A DNA stretch of 64,000 nucleotides from an uncultured Acidobacteriaceae bacterium (GTDB lineage Bacteria; Acidobacteriota; Terriglobia; Terriglobales; Acidobacteriaceae), in the NCBI GenBank assembly GCA_903904755.1, contig CAIVDV010000013.1:124001-188000 (forward strand), read 5' to 3'. A program made the position numbers and the translations under genes. Numbering within the stretch: the first letter of the stretch is position 1; each line of letters begins with the position of its first letter. Under the pieces are notes generated by a model, which saw only the letters and a program-made list of their open reading frames with translations, searched no databases and had not been told where the DNA came from. This document shows, piece after piece, positions 34,649 to 43,243 of the stretch.

Positions 34649-35965
34649 CTACCCCCTGTAAACCACCCGCCCCTCACTAATGGTCCACTTCACCTTCCCC
34701 TGCATCGTCCACCCATCAAACGGCGTGTTCCTCGACTTCGACTTCGAATCCCGCACCTGGTAGGTCCACTCCTGCTTGGGGTCAAAAATCACCACATCCG
34801 CAAAGCTCCCCACCGCCAGTGTCCCCCGCCCCTTCAGGTTCAGCAGCGCCGCAGGCTGCGCGCTCAGCAGGCTCAGCACCCGCCCCAGCGGCATCTTCCA
34901 CTCGTGGTGCAGCCAGCGCAGGCTCAGCCCCAGTGCCGTCTCCAGCCCGGTAATCCCGTTCGGCGCACGCTCAAACTCCACTTCCTTCTCCTGCGCGGCG
35001 TGCGGCGCGTGGTCGGTGGCAATCGCATCCACCACCCCGTCCAGAATCCCCTGAATCATCGCATCCCGGTCCGCAGCCGACCGCAGCGGCGGATTCATCT
35101 TCGCGTGCGTCGAGTAGCACCCCACATGCTCTTCCGTCAGCAAAAAGTGATGCGGAGCCACCTCGCACGTCACCCGCAGCCCGTTCCGCCTTGCCTGCCG
35201 CACCGCCGCCACCGCCTGCGCCGTCGAGGTATGCGCCACGTGCAGATGCGGCTGGTGCCCGGCCTTCGTCGCCCCGGCATGCACCAACTCCGTCACCAGC
35301 CGGATATCCCGCTCCACCAGCCCATACTCAGCCTCGGGCGGCATCCCCCGCAGCCCCAGCCGGAAGGCCGTCGCTCCGGCATTCATGCTCGCGCCCTGCG
35401 TCATCCGCGTGTCTTCCGCATGCTGAATCACGCTCAGCCCGTTCCGCGTCGCCTGGGCCAGCACCTCACGCATAATGTTGTCCTTCAAAATCGGGTGCCC
35501 GTCATCGGTTACCGCAACCACCCCGGCCGCCTTCAGCGCCGCATAATCGTTCAGCACCTCGCCCTTCAGCGCCCGTGTCGCCGCGCCAATCGGGAACACC
35601 CGCACGCTCGACCCGCGCTCCGGCGCCTGCATCCACCGCGTAATCTCAGGTGAATCATTCGTCGGCGTCGTATTCGGCATAGCAGCCACCGCCGTAAACC
35701 CACCCGCCGCCGCCGCCGCAGTCCCGGTCGCAATCGTCTCCTTGTGCCCCTGCCCCGGCTCCCGCAGATGCACATGGATATCCACCAGCCCCGGCGCAAC
35801 CGTCAGCCCGGTCGCGTCAATCACCTCTGCGCCCTCGGCCTGCTTCGCCTTGCCCGGCGCAGCCACTTCCACCACCCGGCCATCCTTCAAGACAATATCC
35901 TTCAGCCCGTCAACTCCAGCTGCCGGATCAATCAGGTGTCCGCCACGAATCAGCAACGTGCTCAT
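34649..35965 (-). CDS. pyrC: dihydroorotase (class I)
   Basis: PyrC closes carbamoyl-aspartate to dihydroorotate, the third step of pyrimidine synthesis. The 438-residue amidohydrolase has the metal-binding HxH in DIHVHLREPGQGHKETI, VTDDGHPI, VIQHAED, HVAHTST, CEVAPHHFLLTEE, NPPLR and DHAPHAAQEK, so all catalytic positions of an active class I enzyme are present. Its ATG overlaps the pyrB stop by four bases (ATGA), giving tight coupling; class I dihydroorotases often form complexes with aspartate transcarbamoylase. Confidence 0.96.
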   Translation of the reverse strand: MSTLLIRGGHLIDPAAGVDGLKDIVLKDGRVVEVAAPGKAKQAEGAEVIDATGLTVAPGLVDIHVHLREPGQGHKETIATGTAAAAAGGFTAVAAMPNTTPTNDSPEITRWMQAPERGSSVRVFPIGAATRALKGEVLNDYAALKAAGVVAVTDDGHPILKDNIMREVLAQATRNGLSVIQHAEDTRMTQGASMNAGATAFRLGLRGMPPEAEYGLVERDIRLVTELVHAGATKAGHQPHLHVAHTSTAQAVAAVRQARRNGLRVTCEVAPHHFLLTEEHVGCYSTHAKMNPPLRSAADRDAMIQGILDGVVDAIATDHAPHAAQEKEVEFERAPNGITGLETALGLSLRWLHHEWKMPLGRVLSLLSAQPAALLNLKGRGTLAVGSFADVVIFDPKQEWTYQVRDSKSKSRNTPFDGWTMQGKVKWTISEGRVVYRG

Positions 35966-36978
35966 GCCTGGCCTCCCTTCTGCGTCAACGCCCGCTCCAC
36001 CAGTGCCATCCGTATCGCCACCCCGTGGTGTACCTGTTCCAGAATCAGCGACTGCGGCCCATCCGCCACCTCCGGCGTTATCTCCAGCCCCCGGATAATC
36101 GGCCCCGGATGCAGCACCAGTGCCGTCGGCGCAAACTTCGCCAGCCGCTCCCCATTCAGTTGGTACGCAGTCTTGTACTCCTCCAGGTCCAGTTGCAGCC
36201 CCGCCAGCCGCTCCGCCTGTATCCGCAGCATCATTACCACCGTCGACTGCGCCAGCGCGCGCTCAAAGTCGCGCTCCACCTCAATGCCCGGCCCCGCGTC
36301 CACCGCAACATCCGGCAGCAGCGGCGGCGGCCCGCACAGTATCACCCGCGCCCCCAGCCTCGGCAGCAGCAGCATATTGCTCCGCGCCACCCGGCTGTGC
36401 AGAATATCGCCCACAATCGTCACCGTCACCCCGGCCAGTGTCTCCGGTCCAACCTGGGTCACTCCCGGCCGCAGATGGTTCAGCATCGTCCGCAAATCCA
36501 GCAGCGCCTGCGAAGGATGCTCATGCATCCCGTCCCCCGCGTTCAGCACCGGCAGACGCGTCTCCTGCTCCAGCAGCCACGGCGACCCGGAGTTCGGATG
36601 CCGCAGAATAATCGCCTCAGCCCCCAGCGCCCGCAGCGTCAGCCCCGTATCCTTCAGCGTCTCGCCCTTTTCTATGCTCGAAGACAGGCTCGAAACCAGC
36701 GTCGTGTCCGACCCCAGCCCCTTCGCAGCCAGCTCAAAGCTGGTTCGCGTCCGCGTGCTCGACTCATAAAACAGCAGCGCAATCTTGCGTTTGGCCAGCC
36801 GCTTCGCCCGCTCCAGCGGGTCCTCCGCCTCCAGGAACGACGCTCTTGTCAGGATGTGGCTCACCTCATCCAGCGTCAGCGTCGTCACCGACATGCAGGA
36901 ACCGGCGTTGTAAGGGAAAGGCGAAGGCGGAAGCGCAGGCGTGGCGTGGGAACGGGCAGAAGAGGCTTTCAATGGCAT
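35962..36978 (-). CDS. pyrB: aspartate carbamoyltransferase catalytic subunit
   Basis: PyrB joins carbamoyl phosphate and aspartate. The 338-residue protein has the carbamoyl phosphate motif YESSTRTRTSFELAAKGLG, then GDGMHEHPSQALLDLRTM, VGDILHSRVARSNMLLLPRL, HPGPIIRGLEI and the final VHHGVAIRMALVERALT. The first 28 residues (MPLKASSARSHATPALPPSP) are not conserved, and the real start may be the internal ATG at MSVTTLTLDEV. No pyrI gene is adjacent. pyrR lies 142 bases upstream. Confidence 0.95.
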   Translation of the reverse strand: MPLKASSARSHATPALPPSPFPYNAGSCMSVTTLTLDEVSHILTRASFLEAEDPLERAKRLAKRKIALLFYESSTRTRTSFELAAKGLGSDTTLVSSLSSSIEKGETLKDTGLTLRALGAEAIILRHPNSGSPWLLEQETRLPVLNAGDGMHEHPSQALLDLRTMLNHLRPGVTQVGPETLAGVTVTIVGDILHSRVARSNMLLLPRLGARVILCGPPPLLPDVAVDAGPGIEVERDFERALAQSTVVMMLRIQAERLAGLQLDLEEYKTAYQLNGERLAKFAPTALVLHPGPIIRGLEITPEVADGPQSLILEQVHHGVAIRMALVERALTQKGGQA

Positions 36979-37120
36979 GGCGGCACACGAGTGAGCCGGG
37001 CGGCTCGGATACTTGGAAAAATCAAATTACGTTCGGGCCACAGTCCTGCGCAATCGCGCCAACCTGCCCGCGGCCGGAACCCGGGAGTGGACAATTTCCA
37101 CCCCCGAAATCCCGGACAAG

Positions 37121-37696
37121 TCAGTCTACGCGCTCGACCAGCAGAACCTGCTCGTCGTTATCCACTTCACGAAACTTTACTTCGATAATCTCGCGCCCGC
37201 TGGTCGGCACATTCTTGCCCACATACGTCGCTTCAATCGGCAGCTCGCGATGCCCGCGGTCAATCAGCACCGCCAGTTGCACCCGCCGCGGGCGCCCGTA
37301 ATCAAACAGCGCATCCAGCGCCGCCCGAATCGTCCGCCCCGTGTACAGCACGTCGTCGCACAAAATCACGTCGCGGTCGGTAATCTCCGCTCCCAAATCG
37401 CGCTTGTCCACAATCGGACGAACATCTTCCGTCGTCAGATCGTCGCGGTAGAACCGGATGTCCAGCACACCGGTCGCAATCGGCCGCTTCTCAATCCCGG
37501 ATATCAGCGTAGCCAGCCGCTCTGCCAGGGGAATGCCGCGACGCTTGATGCCCACCAGCACCAGCCCTTCGCTGCCATTGGTCTTTTCCACAATCTGGTG
37601 CGCCAGCCGAACCAGGGTCCGTTCAATCTCTGAGGCCGACATGAGGCGGCCCTTGATGCGCAGTTGTGGCTTCGTTGCTTCCGTATCAGTGCTCAT
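37121..37696 (-). CDS. pyrR: bifunctional pyr operon regulator / uracil phosphoribosyltransferase PyrR
   Basis: A 191-residue phosphoribosyltransferase-fold protein with LVRLAHQIVEKTNGSEGLVL, GIKRRGIPLAERLA, the PRPP-binding loop VILCDDVLYTGRTIRAALDA, and the GHRELPIEATYVGKNVPTS tail that separates PyrR from other PRTases. In Firmicutes it binds a pyr mRNA leader; whether it does so here is not shown. I see no canonical PyrR-binding loop in the leader. The ATG at 37696 was chosen over 37726 because the extra ten residues are not conserved. Confidence 0.95.
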   Translation of the reverse strand: MSTDTEATKPQLRIKGRLMSASEIERTLVRLAHQIVEKTNGSEGLVLVGIKRRGIPLAERLATLISGIEKRPIATGVLDIRFYRDDLTTEDVRPIVDKRDLGAEITDRDVILCDDVLYTGRTIRAALDALFDYGRPRRVQLAVLIDRGHRELPIEATYVGKNVPTSGREIIEVKFREVDNDEQVLLVERVD

Positions 37697-37757
37697 GAGG
37701 ATTCTCTCGACGATCGTCCCGGCCATGGGATGCCCGGGGCAAGATGATGTTCGCTCT

Positions 37758-37785
37758 ATTGTAGGCCCAACAATGGCTCAGGCAA
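37758..37785 (-). promoter_or_regulatory. predicted sigma70 promoter of pyrR(BC)
   Basis: On the minus strand TTGCCT (37785-37780) and TACAAT (37763-37758) are 16 bp apart. Transcription would start near 37751, 55 bases before the pyrR ATG. The -35 box overlaps the stop codon of the upstream gene. Confidence 0.55.
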
Positions 37786-38572
37786 CAGGCCCACGCCCCG
37801 AGTTTGCCAGCCGCGCGCTCAACGCCCCGCCCAGCACCGCAAACAGCGTCAAAAGCCCGGCACTGAAGACAAAGTTGAAGAACACCGCACCCGCATGTCC
37901 CTCCGGCGAAAGCATCCAGTTCTTCGTAATCGCACCAGACTGCGCCGCCGTCGCCGAAGCCATTCCCATCTGCACATAGGTCTGCTGCCACAGTTGCAGA
38001 TTCTTCTCCACCAGATCATTCCAGTCGGCATCCATCTGCCCGCCCTGGTGGAAGAGAAATCGCTGTCCCCACACGCTGATTCCGGTAATCGCCAGCATCA
38101 CCCAACTCGCCAGCATGCCCGTAATCAGCCCAATCCGTGCGCCCGCCCCTGCAGGCAGTGTTCGAATCCGCGTCCGCTTGCGATACAGCATCACCGCCAG
38201 AGCCGCCGCGCCAATCATCCAGAAAAACGCCAGCGCCTCGCCCATCGTCGCCATCAGGAAGCAAACCGCCGCCGTCGGCACCGCCAGCGTCAACGCCGCA
38301 TTCAGCGCCGGCCGCCACGCCACGCCCCCAGCAACCTCAATCGGCTCAGCCACCACAGCCACGCCATCAGCCAGCGTTCCCAGCTCAATCAGCGGTGCCT
38401 CAGCCGGAACATACGTCAACTGGGGCATGCCGCAACCGGGGCAATACCGGTCGTCGTCACGAAGAGTGGCATGGCAGCGCTGACAGTTGATTTCCAAAAA
38501 TAGGTCCCGTCCCTGCCTTGAAGCTAAATGCTCAAGCTGGGCCGGAGCAATCGAATCCCGCGCATTCCCCAA
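37778..38572 (-). CDS. zinc-ribbon membrane protein of unknown function
   Basis: A 264-residue protein. A zinc ribbon near the N-terminus (CQRCHATLRDDDRYCPGCGM) is followed by a linker and four membrane segments (ALTLAVPTAAVCFLMATMGE, ALAFFWMIGAAALAVMLYRK, IGLITGMLASWVMLAITGIS and FFNFVFSAGLLTLFAVLGGA). This zinc-ribbon plus TM design is widespread in acidobacteria and without known function. The start is uncertain: ATG 38572 gives 24 residues before the ribbon, while a TTG near 38497 would start right at it. Confidence 0.75.
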   Translation of the reverse strand: MGNARDSIAPAQLEHLASRQGRDLFLEINCQRCHATLRDDDRYCPGCGMPQLTYVPAEAPLIELGTLADGVAVVAEPIEVAGGVAWRPALNAALTLAVPTAAVCFLMATMGEALAFFWMIGAAALAVMLYRKRTRIRTLPAGAGARIGLITGMLASWVMLAITGISVWGQRFLFHQGGQMDADWNDLVEKNLQLWQQTYVQMGMASATAAQSGAITKNWMLSPEGHAGAVFFNFVFSAGLLTLFAVLGGALSARLANSGRGPVA

Positions 38573-38595
38573 ATCCCGCCCCGAATCCCGACCAC

Positions 38596-38940
38596 TCAGC
38601 CCTGCCCGCGCTCAAAGCCATACGCCCGCTCCACCCGGCAAATCCGCGTCGCAAACGCCTCGTACCACTGGCTCCGCCCAAGCTGCTGCGCCATCTGATG
38701 CTCCGCATCGCGCTTCCACGCCGCAATCGCTTCCAGGCTCTCCCAGTACGAAACCGTAATCCCAAGCCCTTCCCGGGCCGATTCAACCCCCAGGAACCCC
38801 GGCTGCCCGGCCGCAAGCTCCACCATCCGCTCGGCCATCGCCCCATATCCCTCGTCCACCCCGGTCCGGGTAGACGTAAAGATTACCGCGTAATACGGCG
38901 GTCTGGGCGTCTTTGCAATCCGGCCTTCCGCCTGCCCCAT
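38596..38940 (-). CDS. antibiotic biosynthesis monooxygenase (ABM) domain protein
   Basis: A 114-residue single-domain protein of the dimeric alpha+beta barrel type: YYAVIFTSTRTGVDEGYGAM, the GFLGVESAREGLGITVSYWE core and WKRDAEHQMAQQLGRSQWYE. Family members range from quinone-forming monooxygenases to haem-degrading enzymes and small-molecule binders; sequence alone does not decide. It is encoded 23 bases before the zinc-ribbon gene on the same strand. Confidence 0.85.
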   Translation of the reverse strand: MGQAEGRIAKTPRPPYYAVIFTSTRTGVDEGYGAMAERMVELAAGQPGFLGVESAREGLGITVSYWESLEAIAAWKRDAEHQMAQQLGRSQWYEAFATRICRVERAYGFERGQG

Positions 38941-38961
38941 CTCCGCTCTCCCTCAAACAGT

Positions 38962-38984
38962 CGGGCCCGCCTTGCGCGGGCCCG
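38962..38984 (-). terminator. GC-rich hairpin after the lipoprotein gene
   Basis: CGGGCCCG repeats as an inverted pair around CCTTGCG. It lies just after the stop codon of the minus-strand lipoprotein gene, with only a weak T-run, so termination may be partial. Confidence 0.5.
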
Positions 38985-38992
38985 CTAGACCA

Positions 38993-39619
38993 TTAGTCCT
39001 TCCCATCATCGTCCTTGCCCATGTTGGCTGGCAGGTCCAGCAGCACCAGCGCAAACCGCGTCTGGTCGTGCTTCGGCTCCTCAAATCCAACAATGTGCTG
39101 GTGACGCTTCGACCCCGCCTTCAGGCTCCTGCCACCCTTCCAGTCGTTGTTGTTGATGTTCACCTTGTCGCCCTTGCCGTCGTCGTTGCAGGTCAGCCCT
39201 TCCTGCGTCACGGCAGGCTTGCCCACCGGCGTATTTCCGTCGCACGTAATCACATCGCCAAACCGGCCCATCGCTTTCTTGTAAAAGGCTTCCACCTTCT
39301 CCCGGCTGTCGGCCGTCTGGTAGCTCACCGCCTTCACCCGAAGTTGCCACTCGCCAAACCCCAGATGCACGTCCGCCGACTTGTGATTGTCGTCGTCCTT
39401 CACCTGCTCCGCGCCCGGATACACCGGCAATCCCATATCCTGCGCACTCGTCTGGTCCGTATTCACATGCACTCCCCCAAACGGCGTATCCACCTGAACA
39501 TTCTTCTCTTCGCCCTTGGAATCCTTGTCCACATGAATCCGGCAACCCGCCATCGCCAAACCAGCAACCACACACGCCGTAACTGCCAAAACACTCCGCT
39601 TCTCAGCAAGCACTCTCAT
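38993..39619 (-). CDS. putative lipoprotein of unknown function
   Basis: A 208-residue protein with a clear lipoprotein signal: MRVLAEKRSVLAVTACVVAG followed by LAMAGC. The mature part is polar, with VQVDTPFGGVHVNTDQTSAQ, LPVYPGAEQVKDDDNHKSAD and KVEAFYKKAMGRFGDVITCD. The PGA-x-x motif followed by an AFYKKAM helix resembles periplasmic proteins of acidobacteria that lack an assigned function. The ATG at 39619 has GAGG eight bases upstream; the GTG at 39628 is an alternative. Confidence 0.75.
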   Translation of the reverse strand: MRVLAEKRSVLAVTACVVAGLAMAGCRIHVDKDSKGEEKNVQVDTPFGGVHVNTDQTSAQDMGLPVYPGAEQVKDDDNHKSADVHLGFGEWQLRVKAVSYQTADSREKVEAFYKKAMGRFGDVITCDGNTPVGKPAVTQEGLTCNDDGKGDKVNINNNDWKGGRSLKAGSKRHQHIVGFEEPKHDQTRFALVLLDLPANMGKDDDGKD

Positions 39620-39778
39620 TCTCTCCACCTCGTTGCCATCAAGTTACGACATTCCCCCCGCCAATGTTCCGCAAATTTCATCCAACACCGAATCTTTCCA
39701 GTGATTTTCGGGTTAGACCGGGTTAGTATCCTGAGAGGATGCCGGGCAGTCCCCTCGATGCCCTGTGTGAGGAAACGC

Positions 39779-41560
39779 ATGAAGACTTTGCCGCATCACT
39801 CGCTAGTTCGAATTCTGCTCGCCGCCAGCCTGGTGGCTGGTACCGCCTTAGCCGCCACCCCCTTGCTGGCCCAGGACCCCCCTCCCTCTGAGAGCCGCTT
39901 GAGCCACATACAGGGCAATATCTCCATCCAGGCCAACGGCTCCGACGACTGGGGTCAGGCCACCAACAGCTCCCTTATCGGTGCTGGAGACCGCGTCTTC
40001 GCCGACCAGGACAGCCGCGGCGCACTCCACGCCGGCCCCACCCGCGAGTACTTCGGGCCCAACGCCGACCTCTCCCTCGTCAGCTATGACAACAACGGCA
40101 TTGAGCTCGGTCAGGCTCAGGGAACTGTCCTCTACGTCTCCGACGGCTTCAGCCAGGGTCAGTCGCTTTTCCTCAGCACCCCCAACGGTGCCATTAACGT
40201 CTGGACCCGAGCCACTTTCCGTGTCGACATCTATCGCGACCAGAACTCCACCGTCATCACCAACCTCGAGGACAGCTCCGCGCTAACCATCACCGGCGCC
40301 GGCAACTTCCAGGCTACCCTCTATCCCAACCAGTCCATCCAGCTCTGGGGCACCAACCCGGTCAACTCCCAGCCCCTCGAACCCGCCGCTCCCGACGAGT
40401 TCCTCCACTGGAGCATGGCAATCGAGACCCATCGCTTCAACTCCCCCACCGCTCAGTACGTCAGCCAGGAAATGAATGGCTATGAGGATCTCGACGGAAA
40501 CGGCGACTGGCAGCCCGATTCCCCCTATGGCCCCATCTGGTATCCCCATGTCGCACCCGACTGGCAGCCCTACCACTACGGTCACTGGGTACACCGCTTC
40601 TTCTTCGGCTGGACCTGGGTCGCCGACGAGCCCTGGGGCGCTGCGCCCTTTCACTATGGCCGTTGGGTTCGCTGGCAGGGCCGCTGGGGATGGATCCCCG
40701 GCCCGCGGGAAGCCCATCCCGTCTGGTCCCCCGCACAGGTCGTCTTTGCCGGCGGCGTCCAGGCCGGTGGCGTTGGCGTCTCCGCATGGTTCCCGCTGGG
40801 TCCCGGCGAAGCCTACAAGCCCTGGTATCCCTGCAGCCAGCAGTACATTGACCGCGTCAACATCTCCAACATCCGCGAGTCCCGCGAAGTCCACGTTCAG
40901 AAGACTTACGTGAACATCGTCAACGTCACCAACATCACCTACGTCAACCGCACCAACGTCACCGTCATGCGCCAGGAAGACTTCGCTGCCGGCCATCCCG
41001 CACATCAGTCCACCATTCACATTGACCCGGCACAGCTTCAGCACATCCAGCCTGCGGCTCCCGTCGCAGTTGCCCCGGTCAAGCCCGTCATCGAGCACCC
41101 CATCGCCCGCCCAGTCAACATCCCGGTGGCGCGCCCCGTACTCATCAACCACAACGGCCAGGCAGTAGCGGCCGTCCCCAACGCCAAGCCTGTACCCGTC
41201 CCGGTCAAGCCGGTAGCGGTTGCACCCCGTCCCATGGGGAATCCGGCTCCCGTCATGGTCTCGCCCAACGGCGTGGCTCCCATGCATCCCGCGCCGCCGC
41301 AGCCTCCCGCTCGCAATCAAATGCAGCAGCCGGCCGCACAGCCCACCCCTCAGCAGCCGGTCAGGCCCACTCCGCCTTCCCCGGTCAATGAGCATCCGGC
41401 GCCGCAACAGCAACAGCCCATGCGCCCCACGCCTCCGGCTGCGGAAAATCACCCGGCTCCCCCTCCGTCGGCAGCGCGGCCTACCCCTCCTGCCCCGGAA
41501 AACAAGCCGGCCCCCGCAAACAAGGACCCCAAGAAGGACGAGAAAAAGAAGCCTTCCTAG
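39779..41560 (+). CDS. secreted FecR-like / DUF6600 protein with proline-rich tail
   Basis: A 593-residue exported protein. After the signal (LVAGTALAATPLLAQ) residues about 40-190 resemble a FecR/DUF-type beta domain (RLSHIQGNISIQANGSDDWG, FLSTPNGAINVWTRATFRVD). Residues about 255-310 hold Trp/Tyr-rich repeats typical of DUF6600 (HYGHWVHRFFFGWTWVADEP, then HYGRWVRWQGRWGWIPGP). A stretch rich in N-V-T-N (VNIVNVTNITYVNRTNVTVM) follows, then a 160-residue Pro/Ala/Gln tail ending in a lysine cluster. Likely envelope-associated; function is unknown. GAGGA is nine bases before the ATG. Confidence 0.8.
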   Translation: MKTLPHHSLVRILLAASLVAGTALAATPLLAQDPPPSESRLSHIQGNISIQANGSDDWGQATNSSLIGAGDRVFADQDSRGALHAGPTREYFGPNADLSLVSYDNNGIELGQAQGTVLYVSDGFSQGQSLFLSTPNGAINVWTRATFRVDIYRDQNSTVITNLEDSSALTITGAGNFQATLYPNQSIQLWGTNPVNSQPLEPAAPDEFLHWSMAIETHRFNSPTAQYVSQEMNGYEDLDGNGDWQPDSPYGPIWYPHVAPDWQPYHYGHWVHRFFFGWTWVADEPWGAAPFHYGRWVRWQGRWGWIPGPREAHPVWSPAQVVFAGGVQAGGVGVSAWFPLGPGEAYKPWYPCSQQYIDRVNISNIRESREVHVQKTYVNIVNVTNITYVNRTNVTVMRQEDFAAGHPAHQSTIHIDPAQLQHIQPAAPVAVAPVKPVIEHPIARPVNIPVARPVLINHNGQAVAAVPNAKPVPVPVKPVAVAPRPMGNPAPVMVSPNGVAPMHPAPPQPPARNQMQQPAAQPTPQQPVRPTPPSPVNEHPAPQQQQPMRPTPPAAENHPAPPPSAARPTPPAPENKPAPANKDPKKDEKKKPS

Positions 41561-41576
41561 TCCCAGACCCATCACC

Positions 41577-41644
41577 GCCCCCGCCGGCCAAACTCCCCCG
41601 CCTGCACCACTCGGGAGAACCAAGCCGGCGGGGGCTTTCCTTTT
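41577..41644 (+). terminator. terminator of the FecR/DUF6600 gene
   Basis: GCCCCCGCCGGC pairs with GCCGGCGGGGGC over a 35-base loop that can form its own small hairpin; TTTCCTTTT follows. Confidence 0.75.
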
Positions 41645-41695
41645 CCCATCCGCCCGCAACTCCCCCGCCCCGCCCGCCTGTTTTACGATGGTCCC

Positions 41696-42094
41696 ATGAG
41701 CTCTTCACGCACCATTCTCGCAACCCCGGCCGCCCCCGCTGCCATCGGCCCCTACTCCCAGGCCGTCCGCGTCGGCAACCTCATCTTCACCTCCGGCCAA
41801 ATCCCCCTCGACCCCGCCACCCAGCAGGTCGTCTCCGGTGCCATCGCCGAGCAAACCGAGCAGGTCCTCAAAAACCTCTCCGCCATCCTCGAATCCGCCG
41901 GCTCCAGCCTCGCCCACGCCGTCAAAGCCACCGTCTTCCTCAAGGACTTCAACGACTTCGCCGCCATGAACGCCGTCTACGGCCGCTACCTCGCCCCGGA
42001 AGGCGTCCAGCCTCCCGCCCGCACCACTGTCGAAGTCAGCCGCCTCCCCAAAGACGTCCTCGTCGAAATCGACCTCGTCGCCGAAGTCCTCTAG
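41696..42094 (+). CDS. RidA family protein (reactive intermediate deaminase)
   Basis: A 132-residue trimeric enzyme family that hydrolyses reactive enamines and imines such as 2-aminoacrylate. Family features are present: [49 protein letters not shown], and the substrate-binding arginine in [21 protein letters not shown]-terminal residues [12 protein letters not shown] fit the usual start. The ATG at 41696 has no strong SD. It is a monocistronic unit between two unrelated genes. Confidence 0.93.
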   Translation: MSSSRTILATPAAPAAIGPYSQAVRVGNLIFTSGQIPLDPATQQVVSGAIAEQTEQVLKNLSAILESAGSSLAHAVKATVFLKDFNDFAAMNAVYGRYLAPEGVQPPARTTVEVSRLPKDVLVEIDLVAEVL

Positions 42095-42237
42095 CCCAAC
42101 ATTTCCCATCCCTCCACCAAGTCCCACTCCGGCATCGGGGTGGGATTCTTCTTCGCGCTCACCCCGCCCAGCATCCCCGCCGTACCTATCCTGAGAGCAG
42201 GGCCAAACACCGCCCATCAAAAGGACAACCGCCGCCC

Positions 42238-43047
42238 ATGGCAATCGAAATTGACAGGCTTCAGCACGAGCTATTGCGCATGGCCGACGAAAACGCCCCC
42301 GGCCGCGAGTTCTCCGCCGCCATCGCCGAGCTTGCCCGCACCGGCCGCTTCAGCCAGCTCCGCGCCGTCCTCCCCGGCGTCGTCTACGACGAGCTCTGGC
42401 AGCGCTACCGGGCTGAGCCGGATGGCTTCGTCCGCGAGTGGGACCAGCTCGCCCATGAAATGCAGAAAGGCTTCATCCAGCACGCCCGCCAGCGCCTCAC
42501 CTCCCTCACCCGCCTCCAGCAGGCCGGTCTCAGCGCCGCCCCCACCTGGCAATCCATCCAGCGCGCCCTCGACAGCCGCCAAAACGACCTCCTCCGCGCC
42601 GCCGTCGCCGCCGAGCTTCTCGACCTCGTCGAACCCGCAGTCGCCCGCGCCACCCACCTCCGCGAGTGTGTCGTCGCCTCCTCCAGCTCTGACGAAGCCG
42701 ACCGCTACCTCGACGAAGCCACCCGCTGCTACTTCTTCGCCCTCTTCACCGCCTGCGCCGTCATGTGCCGCTCCGTCCTCGAAGAAGCCATCAAGCAAAA
42801 ACTCCCCGACTCCCTCTCCCGTCAGGTCCGCTCCCGCTACCGCAACGCCGCCACCCTCGGCAACCTCCTCCACGAGCTCAACAACAACCTGCGCTCCACC
42901 GGCATCGACCCCGAGTTCCCCCGCCTCGCCAACCTCGTCAACGACATCGGAAAAAAAGCCGTCCACCAGGGCCTCCTCTCCGAAGACGAAGCCCGCACCT
43001 GCCTCCAATACGCCCGGGAAGCCCTCGAAATGCTCCTCCGCAGCTAG
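42238..43047 (+). CDS. helical protein with C-terminal DUF4145-like domain
   Basis: A 269-residue soluble, mostly alpha-helical protein. The N-terminal half is Arg/Leu-rich (HARQRLTSLTRLQQAGLSAA). The C-terminal half resembles DUF4145: DEATRCYFFALFTACAVMCR, SVLEEAIKQKLPD, and LVNDIGKKAVHQGLLSEDEA. DUF4145 domains occur in proteins near restriction and defence genes as well as alone, with no activity known. AAAGGA lies nine bases before the ATG. No defence genes are next to it here. The assignment is moderate. Confidence 0.65.
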   Translation: MAIEIDRLQHELLRMADENAPGREFSAAIAELARTGRFSQLRAVLPGVVYDELWQRYRAEPDGFVREWDQLAHEMQKGFIQHARQRLTSLTRLQQAGLSAAPTWQSIQRALDSRQNDLLRAAVAAELLDLVEPAVARATHLRECVVASSSSDEADRYLDEATRCYFFALFTACAVMCRSVLEEAIKQKLPDSLSRQVRSRYRNAATLGNLLHELNNNLRSTGIDPEFPRLANLVNDIGKKAVHQGLLSEDEARTCLQYAREALEMLLRS

Positions 43048-43107
43048 CCGGCATTTCTAACCATGCGAAGGATTGGCAACACCGCCGACCATGGCACCAC
43101 AGAACCA

Positions 43108-43160
43108 GCTAACTTGCTGACTTGCTAACGCGGCGAAGCCGCAGCTAACTCGCTAAACAG
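43108..43160. repeat. GCTAACT-type intergenic repeat
   Basis: GCTAACTTGCTGACTTGCTA, a GCGGC-GAA-GCCGC hairpin, then GCTAACTCGCTAA. The same GCTAACTCCGCT phrase occurs at 34500 and, in frame, inside mnmG (50345-50385). Confidence 0.5.
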
Positions 43161-43243
43161 TAACCCCGCTCACTCCGCTTTCCTGCCCCACCCCGTTGCC
43201 AACCCGCCCCGCAGATGCCATCCTGAAACCCAGGAGTCTGCCC

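Noticed and set aside
38972..39778. N-terminal extension of the FecR/DUF6600 frame
   Set aside because: The extension is antisense to a lipoprotein gene and is Arg/His-rich; the signal peptide and SD place the start at 39779.
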